26,949 bases of DNA, taken from the IMG/VR virus record IMGVR_UViG_3300030060_007932, positions 1 to 26,949 of that record; one strand, written 5' to 3'. Numbering within the stretch: position 1 is the stretch's first letter; each line of letters opens with the position of its first letter. The notes below the pieces were generated by a model that was given only the letters and a program-made list of their open reading frames with translations, did not search any database and had not been told where the DNA came from. Below, piece by piece: positions 19,907-26,949 of the stretch. This DNA is from a virus. The position numbers and the translations under genes were made by a program.

Positions 19907-21180
19907 TGGCAGCTCTAACAAATTTAATTGAAAGAACAGAAAGTATTGTTCCCGATAAAAACGAAAAAGAGCAAGAGCAAGAGCTTGTTCCTGTTTATCA
20001 AGTTGAGTCTTTTAAACCAGATTTAGAGTCTGGACAACTTCAAAAACTTTATGGCACAAGTGCGATGCCGATGTTTGAGTTTGCCAGACGTGTTCAGTCT
20101 GGTGAAGCAACTTACAATCCTTCTAATCAATTTGATAGGGAAGCTGCAGAGACAATCAGTGCATTGTCAGATCAAGAATTAATTGACCAAGGTTTACAAC
20201 CTGATATTATCAAAGATATTTTACTTCCTACTGCTAGTTTTGCTGGAGGTACAGTTATATCTAAGGCAGGACAGCTCGCATCAAAAGCAGGTGCAGCTCC
20301 TTTTGCTGAACAGCTTGTTCCAGCGATTGAATCTTTTCTGCCAAGTTCTATAACTGGTGCACCACCAACTTATTCTGGACTTACTGTAGCTAGTGGTATT
20401 AATCCTACGATTGCAAAAGATTTTGGACTAGCAGCAAATCAGTCTGCAATCTCCAAAACAGCTTTTAAACAATTACAAGCAGCAAATCCTAATTTTGTTG
20501 GAACACAAGTTGTTGGCAATCCAAATCTTATGAAAGTAAGCACACCTTCACTAGATCTTGTGAATGCTTCTGCAAAATCAGGTAGTGTTGTCACTCCTGT
20601 AGCTTCTCAAGCTGATACATCTATATTTGGTGGTGAACTAACTCAAGGATATAAATCCGGACTCGCTCAAGTAGGAACAAGTTTTGCTTTAGACCTTGGT
20701 ATAAATCTTCTTTCTGGAATGAAGCCAAAACAAGCAGTAAAACAATCTGCAATTACAACTGCGGGAACAGCGATCGGAACTTATTTTGGTGGTCCAATTG
20801 GTGGATTCGTTGGTGGAACAGTAGCAAAAGTTGTTAGTGGTGGCTCTGTTGTTTGCACTGAGCTACACGAACAAGGTGAAATTTCAGACAGTGAATACAG
20901 AACAACAAATTATTATAACGCAGTAATTTTAACACCAACTCATATGAAAGGATATCATTTTTGGGGTGTTTCTGTTGCTAAAAAAATGAAAAAAGGTAAT
21001 AATGTTAAATTTTGGAAAGCTGTTTACAAAAAGTGGAACAAGCATGCAAATTATAAATTAGGAAAAGGCAAGTTTAGTATTTCTGGTTTTGTTGTTGCTA
21101 AATCTCTCGAAACAGCAAGCCTTTTAATTGGCAAAATTTACGAGGCAACTTTAGAGAAAAGGATATTTGCAAATGGCTGA
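19906..21180 (+). CDS. Putative ejection/internal virion protein with a glycine zipper
   Basis: Encodes 424 residues. A polar N-terminus rich in Glu (EKEQEQELVPVYQVESF) is followed by helical parts with Ala/Gly-rich amphipathic stretches. At 286-313 (AGTAIGTYFGGPIGG FVGGTVAKVVSG) a GxxxG glycine zipper resembles membrane-inserting segments of phage ejection proteins. The C-terminal 100 residues form a conserved domain with Cys317 (CTELHEQGEISDSEYRTTNY), GYHFWGVSVAKKM and a Lys-rich stretch that is common in marine phages. I infer delivery of DNA across the envelope. Start overlaps the previous stop (TAATG); the next start overlaps its stop by 8 nt. Confidence 0.7.
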   Translation: MAALTNLIERTESIVPDKNEKEQEQELVPVYQVESFKPDLESGQLQKLYGTSAMPMFEFARRVQSGEATYNPSNQFDREAAETISALSDQELIDQGLQPDIIKDILLPTASFAGGTVISKAGQLASKAGAAPFAEQLVPAIESFLPSSITGAPPTYSGLTVASGINPTIAKDFGLAANQSAISKTAFKQLQAANPNFVGTQVVGNPNLMKVSTPSLDLVNASAKSGSVVTPVASQADTSIFGGELTQGYKSGLAQVGTSFALDLGINLLSGMKPKQAVKQSAITTAGTAIGTYFGGPIGGFVGGTVAKVVSGGSVVCTELHEQGEISDSEYRTTNYYNAVILTPTHMKGYHFWGVSVAKKMKKGNNVKFWKAVYKKWNKHANYKLGKGKFSISGFVVAKSLETASLLIGKIYEATLEKRIFANG

Positions 21181-21454
21181 ACAAATGATGGAACAGCAAA
21201 GAAGTTTAAATGATGAAATGGGTTCTGATGCATCAATGATGATGATGCAACCAGATGAAGAGGTTCGTATCATTTTGCTTTCTCGTCTTGAGTCTATGAC
21301 TCCAGAAGAATTAAAAACTTTAGATCGAGCTATTGATGGAGCTTCAGCTAGAGTTCTTTTAAAGTTGTTGCCAGAGCTACAGGATCTTATTGAAACATCT
21401 ATGAGTCGAAAAGCTGCTGGTGGTCAGCAGGGTGGTGCATTGGCAGGAATGTAA
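21173..21454 (+). CDS. Small Met/Gln-rich helical protein
   Basis: Encodes 93 residues from ATG 21173, chosen over a TTG at 21167 because it gives the standard ATGGCTGA overlap with the previous stop. The N-terminus has clusters of Met and Gln (EQMMEQQRS, ASMMMMQPDEE), then a leucine-rich helix (VRIILLSRLESMTPEELKTL, ARVLLKLLPELQDLIETSMS) and a Gly/Gln tail. It looks like a small oligomer-forming partner of the ejection proteins around it; function is not known. Confidence 0.7.
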   Translation: MAEQMMEQQRSLNDEMGSDASMMMMQPDEEVRIILLSRLESMTPEELKTLDRAIDGASARVLLKLLPELQDLIETSMSRKAAGGQQGGALAGM

Positions 21455-21891
21455 TGGAAATAAGACAAGCATCAATATTTGATTTTTCTCACATTTGTGC
21501 TCATCTTGTCCGGATGCACAAAGAGTCTGATGTTAAATTATCAGAGATAGATGCTGATAAATTTTCATCGGCTGTTCTTAAAACAATTAATCAAGGCATT
21601 GTTCTTGTTGCAATTGAAGATGGTCGAATGATAGGATCGATTGGTGGTATTCAGTCTTCTGAGTGGTGGTCGGTTGAACCACTTCTAGGTGATATTTGGT
21701 TTTATGTTGAGCCAGAAAGTCGAGCAACTAGAGCTGCAATAAATCTTGTAAAAGAATTTATGTCTGTTGGACAAGGTATGAATATTAAGCTCGGCCATAT
21801 TTATGGCAGTGATTTAGATCGTAAAGATAATTTTTTTGAAAGGCTTGGTCTTAAAAAAGTTGGGACTAGCTATTTTTCGGAGGCGAGTTGA
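21454..21891 (+). CDS. GNAT-family N-acetyltransferase
   Basis: Encodes 145 residues. MEIRQASIFDFSHICAHLVR is the usual beta1-alpha1 start of GNAT proteins; GIVLVAIEDGRMIGSIGGIQ gives strands beta2-beta3; DIWFYVEPESRATRAAINLV is the beta4 and pyrophosphate-binding loop with R-A-T-R-A-A in place of the usual Q/R-x-x-G-x-G/A; LDRKDNFFERLGLKKVGTSY gives the acetyl-CoA-side end (F-x-x-x-G-F type). It transfers an acetyl group from acetyl-CoA to an unknown substrate. Its position inside the ejection-protein block is typical of marine phages, perhaps to modify a virion or host protein, but that is inference. Confidence 0.8.
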   Translation: MEIRQASIFDFSHICAHLVRMHKESDVKLSEIDADKFSSAVLKTINQGIVLVAIEDGRMIGSIGGIQSSEWWSVEPLLGDIWFYVEPESRATRAAINLVKEFMSVGQGMNIKLGHIYGSDLDRKDNFFERLGLKKVGTSYFSEAS

Positions 21892-22901
21892 TGGGTGGAT
21901 TATGCACTACAAATGTTCAAACACTACCTGATCCAAAGGAAGTTTTAAAAGATACAGAGATTCCTGAATGGGTATCTGAAGGTGGTCAAAAACTTTTTCA
22001 ACAAGCTGCTGAACTTGCTGGAGGTGAATTTCCTGTTTTTGAAGGAGACAGGATTTCTACATATGAAGACATAGCTGATCCAGGAGGAATTTCTAAATTT
22101 ACAGCTCGTGAACAGGAAGGTTTGCAACTTCTTGAAGATCGTGGTGATGTTTATCAACCTTTTATAGATAGAGCTAGTGAAATATCAACTGATATTGGTT
22201 CGCAAAGAATTGATACTGGCCAATTTGATTATTCTGCTTTTGGCCAAGAGGCTTTAGATAAATATCTTCCAATGTTTACTAGTGCTGTTGATCCAGCTTT
22301 GCAGGATGTTTCCGAAACATTTGCCAAAAGACAAAGAGATCTTAATCTTGCAGCTGGTAAGACTGGTGCTTTTGGTGATCGCAGAGGATTAGAGTCTGCA
22401 GAGCTGACAAGAGGTGAAGCTCGGGAGCGTGGAAAATTGCTTTCTGAAGCTGGTCGGCAAGGTCTTGAATTTTCATCTGGTCAATTTGAAAGAGATCGTG
22501 CAGCAGCAGAAAGATTATTTCAAATGAACCAAGCTGCTCGCCAGTCAGATTTTGACCTTAACCAAGCTAGCCGGAGAATGGAGCTTGAATCAGTTGCACA
22601 GCTCGCTCCTCAAGTTCAAGGTCTTGTTCAGCAGGAAGCACAAGGTTTAATTGGTGCTGGTGAAGCTGAAAGACAGCTTGATCAACAAGCTCTTGAAATG
22701 GCTTATAGAGACTATGTTGAGCAAAGAGAATTTCCATTCACATCTTTAAATTTTGCCTTGGGTGCTCTTAAAGGTCTTCCATTTGAAACTCGTGAATTTA
22801 CAATGCAACGTGGTGGCGAGTTTGTTCAGAGTCCTAGTGTATATGGTCAAACAATGGGTGGGCTTGGTGCTTTAGCATCAGCTTACAAGCTGTTAACTTA
22901 G
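21891..22901 (+). CDS. Putative internal virion/ejection protein
   Basis: Encodes 336 residues from ATG 21891 (CGGAGG site at 21878-21883; TGATG overlap). I chose this over a TTG three bases upstream. The protein is mostly helical and rich in Gln, Arg and Ala: PEWVSEGGQKLFQQAAELAG, EQEGLQLLEDRGDVYQPFID, RQRDLNLAAGKTGAFGDRRG, RDRAAAERLFQMNQAARQSD, MAYRDYVEQREFPFTSLNFA, then LGALKGLPFETREFT. The YVEQREFPF-x-x-LNFALGALKGLP segment is a motif I associate with marine phage internal proteins. It probably packs with the two large proteins that follow to form the ejected core. Confidence 0.72.
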   Translation: MGGLCTTNVQTLPDPKEVLKDTEIPEWVSEGGQKLFQQAAELAGGEFPVFEGDRISTYEDIADPGGISKFTAREQEGLQLLEDRGDVYQPFIDRASEISTDIGSQRIDTGQFDYSAFGQEALDKYLPMFTSAVDPALQDVSETFAKRQRDLNLAAGKTGAFGDRRGLESAELTRGEARERGKLLSEAGRQGLEFSSGQFERDRAAAERLFQMNQAARQSDFDLNQASRRMELESVAQLAPQVQGLVQQEAQGLIGAGEAERQLDQQALEMAYRDYVEQREFPFTSLNFALGALKGLPFETREFTMQRGGEFVQSPSVYGQTMGGLGALASAYKLLT

Positions 22902-22910
22902 GAGAAGTAA

Positions 22911-24158
22911 ATGGCAGACGAGGAAAAAAATGTTAGCGGTGCATTAAATCTTGGAGCAGCTGGGACAAAAGAAGAAGATTTGTCTAACTTTGGTGCTCTT
23001 GCAAAACAAATCGGACAACAGCTTTATCCACAACAAGCTGAAGATCCAAAAGAAAAGTGGCTTACTGCTTTTCAGTTCTTCACAAATATGGCTGCAGCTG
23101 CAAGTAAACCAGGATCCACTGCAATAGGTGCAGCTGGTGAAGCTGGAGCTACGACTGTTAAAACACTATTAGAGGAGCGAAAGCAAAAACGTGCTGAAGA
23201 TTTAGCAGCAACAAAGATTGGTGCAACTCTTGCTTCAACCCTCGCAAAACCTAAAACATTTAAACAATATCCGAGTGGTCCAAGTGCAATTTATATGAAA
23301 AAAGAAGATGCTGAAGAGTTTTTAGTAAACAAAGGTCTTAGTAGAAATTCTCCTACTTTTGAATCAACTGTTGACCAATTAACAGCTCCAACAGCTAACA
23401 TGGTTGGAAAACCAATCGTAATTGCAGGCTCTTACGTTATGTTAGCTCCACAGGTAAGAGGAAATGAAGTTACAGGATTCAATCTTATTCCAAGTGCTAG
23501 TGGTGCAAAACCTGCAATTGTAACATATAGAGAAAAAGAAATTCCATTACTTGCAAAAAATGACGATTATATATCTAAAAGTTTAGAAGTTATTCCGCAA
23601 GTTAATAGAGCCATGGATCTTTTGATTACTGGTGAGGTAAAAACTGGTGGTCTTACAGATCTTACATTACCAATAAGAAATACATTCGGCCAATTATTTG
23701 GAATTAGTGATCCTGAAATTCAAAGTCTACAAATTATTCAATCTATTTCAAATGTGTTAGCTCCTAAAATGAGACCTACTGGAGCAGGCTCAACTTCTGA
23801 TATGGAATTTGATGCATACAGATCAGCAATAGCGACTCTTAAAAATAGACCAAAAGCAAACTATTTATCTCTTTACACATTTAAAAAGGTTCAAGAAAAT
23901 AGTGCAAAAGCTGCACAGAAAAAATATGAAATTATTGTTGGTGGAGGTGGTCCTGAAGATGTAAGGGAAGCTCTTGAAAAAATGGACAAAGGTATTTACG
24001 AAACATACAAAGGCTCTATGGAAAATAAAGAAGAACTTAATGCATGGTACAGTAATTTGCCTCGTGGAGCTGTTATTTACAACCGAGCACCTGATGGTGG
24101 TAAGTTGATTGATGATGACCCTTCCGTTTTTCTGATTAAAGATTGGGGAGGAGAATAA
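22911..24158 (+). CDS. Putative internal virion/ejection protein
   Basis: Encodes 415 residues with AGGAG before ATG. The N-terminus, MADEEKNVSGALNLGAAG, has an SGALNL element that faintly recalls the leader family. Helical parts (EKWLTAFQFFTNMAAAASKP, GATTVKTLLEERKQKRAEDL) precede a beta-rich middle (GKPIVIAGSYVMLAPQVRGN) and a helical C-terminal domain (ISNVLAPKMRPTGAGSTSDM, EFDAYRSAIATLKNRPKANY) that I know from marine phages. It ends LPRGAVIYNRAPDG. An ejection-complex role is inferred from size, position and composition. The TAATG junction links it to the next gene. Confidence 0.68.
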   Translation: MADEEKNVSGALNLGAAGTKEEDLSNFGALAKQIGQQLYPQQAEDPKEKWLTAFQFFTNMAAAASKPGSTAIGAAGEAGATTVKTLLEERKQKRAEDLAATKIGATLASTLAKPKTFKQYPSGPSAIYMKKEDAEEFLVNKGLSRNSPTFESTVDQLTAPTANMVGKPIVIAGSYVMLAPQVRGNEVTGFNLIPSASGAKPAIVTYREKEIPLLAKNDDYISKSLEVIPQVNRAMDLLITGEVKTGGLTDLTLPIRNTFGQLFGISDPEIQSLQIIQSISNVLAPKMRPTGAGSTSDMEFDAYRSAIATLKNRPKANYLSLYTFKKVQENSAKAAQKKYEIIVGGGGPEDVREALEKMDKGIYETYKGSMENKEELNAWYSNLPRGAVIYNRAPDGGKLIDDDPSVFLIKDWGGE

Positions 24159-26194
24159 TGGGTTTTTCTTTAAAAGATATTCCTGGACTAAGCTCTGTTT
24201 CAGAAGAAGAACAGCAAGATAATCAAGTTGCGGAACAAACCTCTGGGTCTTTAAATTTCGATGAAAGAGTTCGTTTGAGTCTTCAAGGTCTTTTATACAA
24301 TTTTAGTGACGAAGGTATTGCTCGTATTAAATCTCTAACGAGCGATTTGAGCTATGATGATGCTCTTGCTGCCGAGCGTAAAATTTTAGAAGAAGCTCGT
24401 GCAAAAGATCCAACAGGAGCTTTAGTAACCGAGCTTGGTGGTGCTCTTATTCCTTCTTTAATTACACTAGTTGCGACAGGTGGCACAGGTATACCAGCAG
24501 TCTTTGCTAATTTAGCAAGAATAGGAACTGGAACAGGAATTAAAAGACTCGGAAAAAGTATGGCAATTGGTGCTGGTGAGGGAATGGTTGCTGGTGCTGG
24601 TGCTTCTGAAGAAGAAGGTTTCGATCGTGTAACAGACAAAGATACACTTATTTCAGCTGGTGCTGGTGGTGTCCTTAGACCATCGATACAAAAAGCTGGA
24701 AAGACTTTGAAACAAATTGGTGGTGCAATTGCCGATAGAAATTTTGTACGCAAAGTTTTATCAGGTCTTGGGAAAACTGAATCAGCTGAACTCGGTAGGA
24801 TAATCTCTGAGACAGATCTTACTGTGGATGATATAATTAGTCGTGCTGCAGATGGAGAAGTTATTGGTGACATGTCTGATTCAACTCGAATGGCATTGCG
24901 TGCTGCATATGCTAATGCTGGTCCAGGACGTGAACAAATAGCAGAAACTCTTGTAAGACGTGGATCTGAAAAACCTACAGAAGCTATGTCAACTTTCCAA
25001 ACAGATCTTTCTCCACAATTTTCTTCTGGAAACATATTAAAATATTTTGACAAAAGTATTGAAAAATTAAAAGCTGACGAGAGCAAAGCATATGACGAAA
25101 TATTTGCTATTGGAGCAACATCGGAAAAACTTAATGATTCTGTTTTAGAAGTTTTAACATCACAAAAAAGTATAAGACCACAAATAAATAAATTATTTGA
25201 AGCAAAAAGAATACCATTACCATACAGAATAAACAAAAAAACAAAACTTCTTGAGTTAACAAGAGATATTGATTTAGAGACAGCAGAAATTATAAGACGA
25301 TCTTTAAAAGATATTTCTGATAAAGCATATTCAGATAGTAAAGGAGCATTAGGAGGAGCTATTAGTGATTTAGAAAAAGAACTTAGAACAGCTCTTGATG
25401 ATGTCTCTCCAGATCTTAAAAATACTCGTGAAACTTGGAGATTAATTAACCAATCAGCAGATGCTTTTAAAGAGGGAAGAAATATTTTAAAAAAAGATCC
25501 TGACGAAGTTGAAATTATATTTGAAGATCTTCTTGCAAAAAATAACATGGATGCAGTTGCTGCTTTCCGTCAAGGATATGCCACTGCATTAAGAGCAAAA
25601 AAATCAGTAAGCAATGTTACAACTCTTTTTGCAAATTTGAATGAGGCTGGTCGCAGAGAGCAACAAATATTAAATACAATATATCCAGGAGACTCTCTTT
25701 ATGAAGCTGTTAAAAAAATAAATCTTGCTGATGCAGCTATGAAAACTCGCAATAAAGTTTTAGGACAATCAATAACAGCATCTCAACAAGCTGCAGAGAG
25801 AAAAGTAGGAACAGCATCTAATATTGCAAATTTATTTGAAATGATTACATCTCCAACCAGAGCACCATTTGCTGCGATGAGATTCCTTAGAGATAATCTT
25901 GGTGAAAAAATGGATAATCTTTCTTCCGAACAGAGAACTCAAATTGCTAAAATGCTTGTTGAAGAAGATCCAGATGTTTTAAGAAGTGTTTTGCAAAATG
26001 AAAATGTGCTAGGTAATATTGCATCTAAATATAACTCAATTGCGGATAGTTTAATTTCAGGAGTTGCAAGAGGTTCAAATATAACTGCCTCTGAGGATAT
26101 ACAGCAAGGAGAAGCTCCTAGAGTTATAAAATCTATAGCTGGCAATCTTGGTAAACAAGCGAGCGAAAAAGTTTTACGAGCTGTCGGAAATTAG
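24158..26194 (+). CDS. Large ejection/internal virion protein
   Basis: Encodes 678 residues from ATG 24158 (GGAGGAG site; TAATG), chosen over an upstream alternative at 24143. FSDEGIARIKSLTSDLSYDD, ALAAERKILEEARAKDP and ELGGALIPSLITLVATGGTG (about 49-110) follow the pattern of phage ejection proteins: a (G)DE segment, SYDDAL-x-x-ER helix, then a Gly/Ala-rich hydrophobic stretch (to about 150) able to enter membranes. The remainder is long helices with Lys/Asp/Glu repeats (KALRAAYANAGPGREQ-like, DLETAEIIRRSLKDISDKAY, SDLEKELRTALDDVSPDLKN). It is the largest protein of the block and should form the ejected channel with its neighbours. No enzymatic motif is visible. Confidence 0.75.
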   Translation: MGFSLKDIPGLSSVSEEEQQDNQVAEQTSGSLNFDERVRLSLQGLLYNFSDEGIARIKSLTSDLSYDDALAAERKILEEARAKDPTGALVTELGGALIPSLITLVATGGTGIPAVFANLARIGTGTGIKRLGKSMAIGAGEGMVAGAGASEEEGFDRVTDKDTLISAGAGGVLRPSIQKAGKTLKQIGGAIADRNFVRKVLSGLGKTESAELGRIISETDLTVDDIISRAADGEVIGDMSDSTRMALRAAYANAGPGREQIAETLVRRGSEKPTEAMSTFQTDLSPQFSSGNILKYFDKSIEKLKADESKAYDEIFAIGATSEKLNDSVLEVLTSQKSIRPQINKLFEAKRIPLPYRINKKTKLLELTRDIDLETAEIIRRSLKDISDKAYSDSKGALGGAISDLEKELRTALDDVSPDLKNTRETWRLINQSADAFKEGRNILKKDPDEVEIIFEDLLAKNNMDAVAAFRQGYATALRAKKSVSNVTTLFANLNEAGRREQQILNTIYPGDSLYEAVKKINLADAAMKTRNKVLGQSITASQQAAERKVGTASNIANLFEMITSPTRAPFAAMRFLRDNLGEKMDNLSSEQRTQIAKMLVEEDPDVLRSVLQNENVLGNIASKYNSIADSLISGVARGSNITASEDIQQGEAPRVIKSIAGNLGKQASEKVLRAVGN

Positions 26195-26206
26195 GCAGGA
26201 TGAAAA

Positions 26207-26692
26207 ATGGATCCTATTACTATTGGTGTTGCTATTGCTGGAGCAAAAAAACTTCTTGAAGTTTCTTCTGACATTAAAGATGTTGCTGGTGCATTAGATA
26301 ATATATTTCATCTAACGAGTAAAGCTGAGAAAACAAAAAAATCTAAAGTTGATGAAAGTGACACCAGTTACAAGTCGGTAATCCACGATGTTGTTACCGA
26401 GCGTAATAATCAAACACTTTTGCGTAATCTCGAAATAGACGTAGACGAAAAATTTGGTTTCGGAACTTGGAATGCAATAAAGCTGGAGCGTGAAAGACGC
26501 ATGGAGCTTGCAAAAGAACAAAAAATTAAAGAAGCAAAGAAGTTAAAGGCAAAAAAAGAAGCTGAGAAAGAATTTTATGAACGTGTTTTTTATTGGTTAA
26601 AAGAACTTGGAAAATTAATATTGATATTAGGTGTAGCTGGTGGATTTGCTTACGTAATATACGTTAATAGATGTTTGTCAGGAAATTGTTGA
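26207..26692 (+). CDS. Conserved marine phage protein with C-terminal membrane helix
   Basis: Encodes 161 residues. MDPITIGVAIAGAKKLLEVS starts with a hydrophobic helix; VAGALDNIFHLTSKAE (about 27-42) includes a GALDNIF element like the array leaders. A charged central helix (KLERERRMELAKEQKIKEAK and the following KKLKAKKEAEK) contains the GTWNAIK segment that I recognise from marine phage proteins, and LGKLILILGVAGGFAYVIYV near the end is a transmembrane helix with a short Cys-containing tail. Possible roles are envelope attachment in ejection or a spanin-like partner; neither is shown. AGGAT precedes ATG. Confidence 0.72.
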   Translation: MDPITIGVAIAGAKKLLEVSSDIKDVAGALDNIFHLTSKAEKTKKSKVDESDTSYKSVIHDVVTERNNQTLLRNLEIDVDEKFGFGTWNAIKLERERRMELAKEQKIKEAKKLKAKKEAEKEFYERVFYWLKELGKLILILGVAGGFAYVIYVNRCLSGNC

Positions 26693-26693
26693 A

Positions 26694-26924
26694 ATGTCAA
26701 ATTATGAAGTTGGCATATATAATAAAGTCGTAAGAGAAAAAATTCGCTCAGGCGAAGGCTGGAATAATGACTTAGGAATCTCGAGCGATTTTGAAAATGT
26801 ATTGTACTTTGATATCGTAAACGCTGCAAGTATCGAAGAGGTTCAACAACGAGTTGAAAAACAATTTCCATCTAAGTTAGGATTTGTTTTAGACTTTATG
26901 CGACTAATACCAAGGGAGACTTAA
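26694..26924 (+). CDS. Small conserved phage protein, unknown function
   Basis: Encodes 76 residues: MSNYEVGIYNKVVREKIRSG, GWNNDLGISSDFENVLYFDI, then SIEEVQQRVEKQFPSKLGFV and LDFMRLIP. The YEVGIYNKxVRxxxRxGE start and the alternation of strand and helix (a beta-alpha-beta-like domain ending in ERxYPxxxGFVxxxI) identify it with a small protein family I know from marine phages; its function is unknown. ATG 26694 follows the upstream TGA by one base. The 25 nt after its stop, up to the end of the window, contain no gene I can support. Confidence 0.7.
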   Translation: MSNYEVGIYNKVVREKIRSGEGWNNDLGISSDFENVLYFDIVNAASIEEVQQRVEKQFPSKLGFVLDFMRLIPRET

Positions 26925-26949
26925 AATGGAACTAACCTAACCAGTACAG

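Noticed and set aside
24352-25548. 398-residue open frame on the minus strand
   Set aside because: It lies entirely within the large ejection protein gene, is Ser/Leu/Pro-rich with no recognisable domain, has no supporting neighbours on that strand, and mirrors the codon use of the sense gene.

Overview
The window is a single-strand block of late genes from a tailed bacteriophage. Nearly every base is coding, all genes read on the + strand, and junctions are tight: most are TAATG/TAGTG stop-start overlaps, 8-nt overlaps or gaps of a few bases. The neck and tail proteins are of the P22 short-tail kind (gp4/SU10-like adaptors, a gp10-like nozzle), there is no tape measure or sheath gene, and several families are typical of uncultured marine phages. 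I infer a marine podovirus of a Gram-negative host. The DNA is AT-rich by eye. No integrase, repressor, tRNA or replication gene lies here, so lifestyle and exact host cannot be read.

Layout. (1) 1-4610: the last codons of an upstream gene, then eight tightly abutting genes. Seven of the eight begin with versions of one short leader, M-A-G-x-K-S-K-I-x-x-G-A-L-x-x-L-x-D. Five also carry a related GALxxLx(D/E) or GLENLDD element near or at their C-terminus. Their central parts differ: one resembles a polyvalent-protein-type ADP-ribosyltransferase, one carries a GHQGRHR (ParB/Srx-like) motif, one has an internal twin-arginine-like motif, and the rest are unknown. (2) 4611-8270: small genes, a GroES-like co-chaperonin, scaffold, a conserved head-region protein, a decoration-type protein and the major capsid protein, closed by a clear intrinsic terminator. 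(3) 8271-9935: a leader-bearing cargo-type gene starting on the first base after the terminator, then two structural proteins separated by a stem-loop. (4) 9937-16798: neck adaptors, repeat-containing structural proteins, a repeat-rich fibre, a large LamG-type tail spike or fibre and a fibre-assembly chaperone. (5) 16800-17814: lysis cassette (XhlA-like small membrane protein, T4-type lysozyme, 3-TM holin). (6) 17814-26924: tail nozzle, then a block of proteins with the look of internal or ejection proteins (glycine-zipper and alanine/glycine-rich segments, long helices) with a GNAT acetyltransferase embedded, and two small conserved genes.

How it may work together. The structural genes build a capsid with a short tail; the co-chaperonin probably helps the host GroEL fold phage proteins such as the capsid protein; the ejection proteins are expected to be packaged and delivered with the DNA. 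The leader-tagged array, sitting next to the head genes and including a predicted ART, recalls the capsid-targeted internal proteins of phage T4 (IPI-III, Alt). I infer, but cannot prove, that the shared leader is a packaging or delivery tag and that the conserved gene borders allow cassette exchange. This is the most interesting system in the window.
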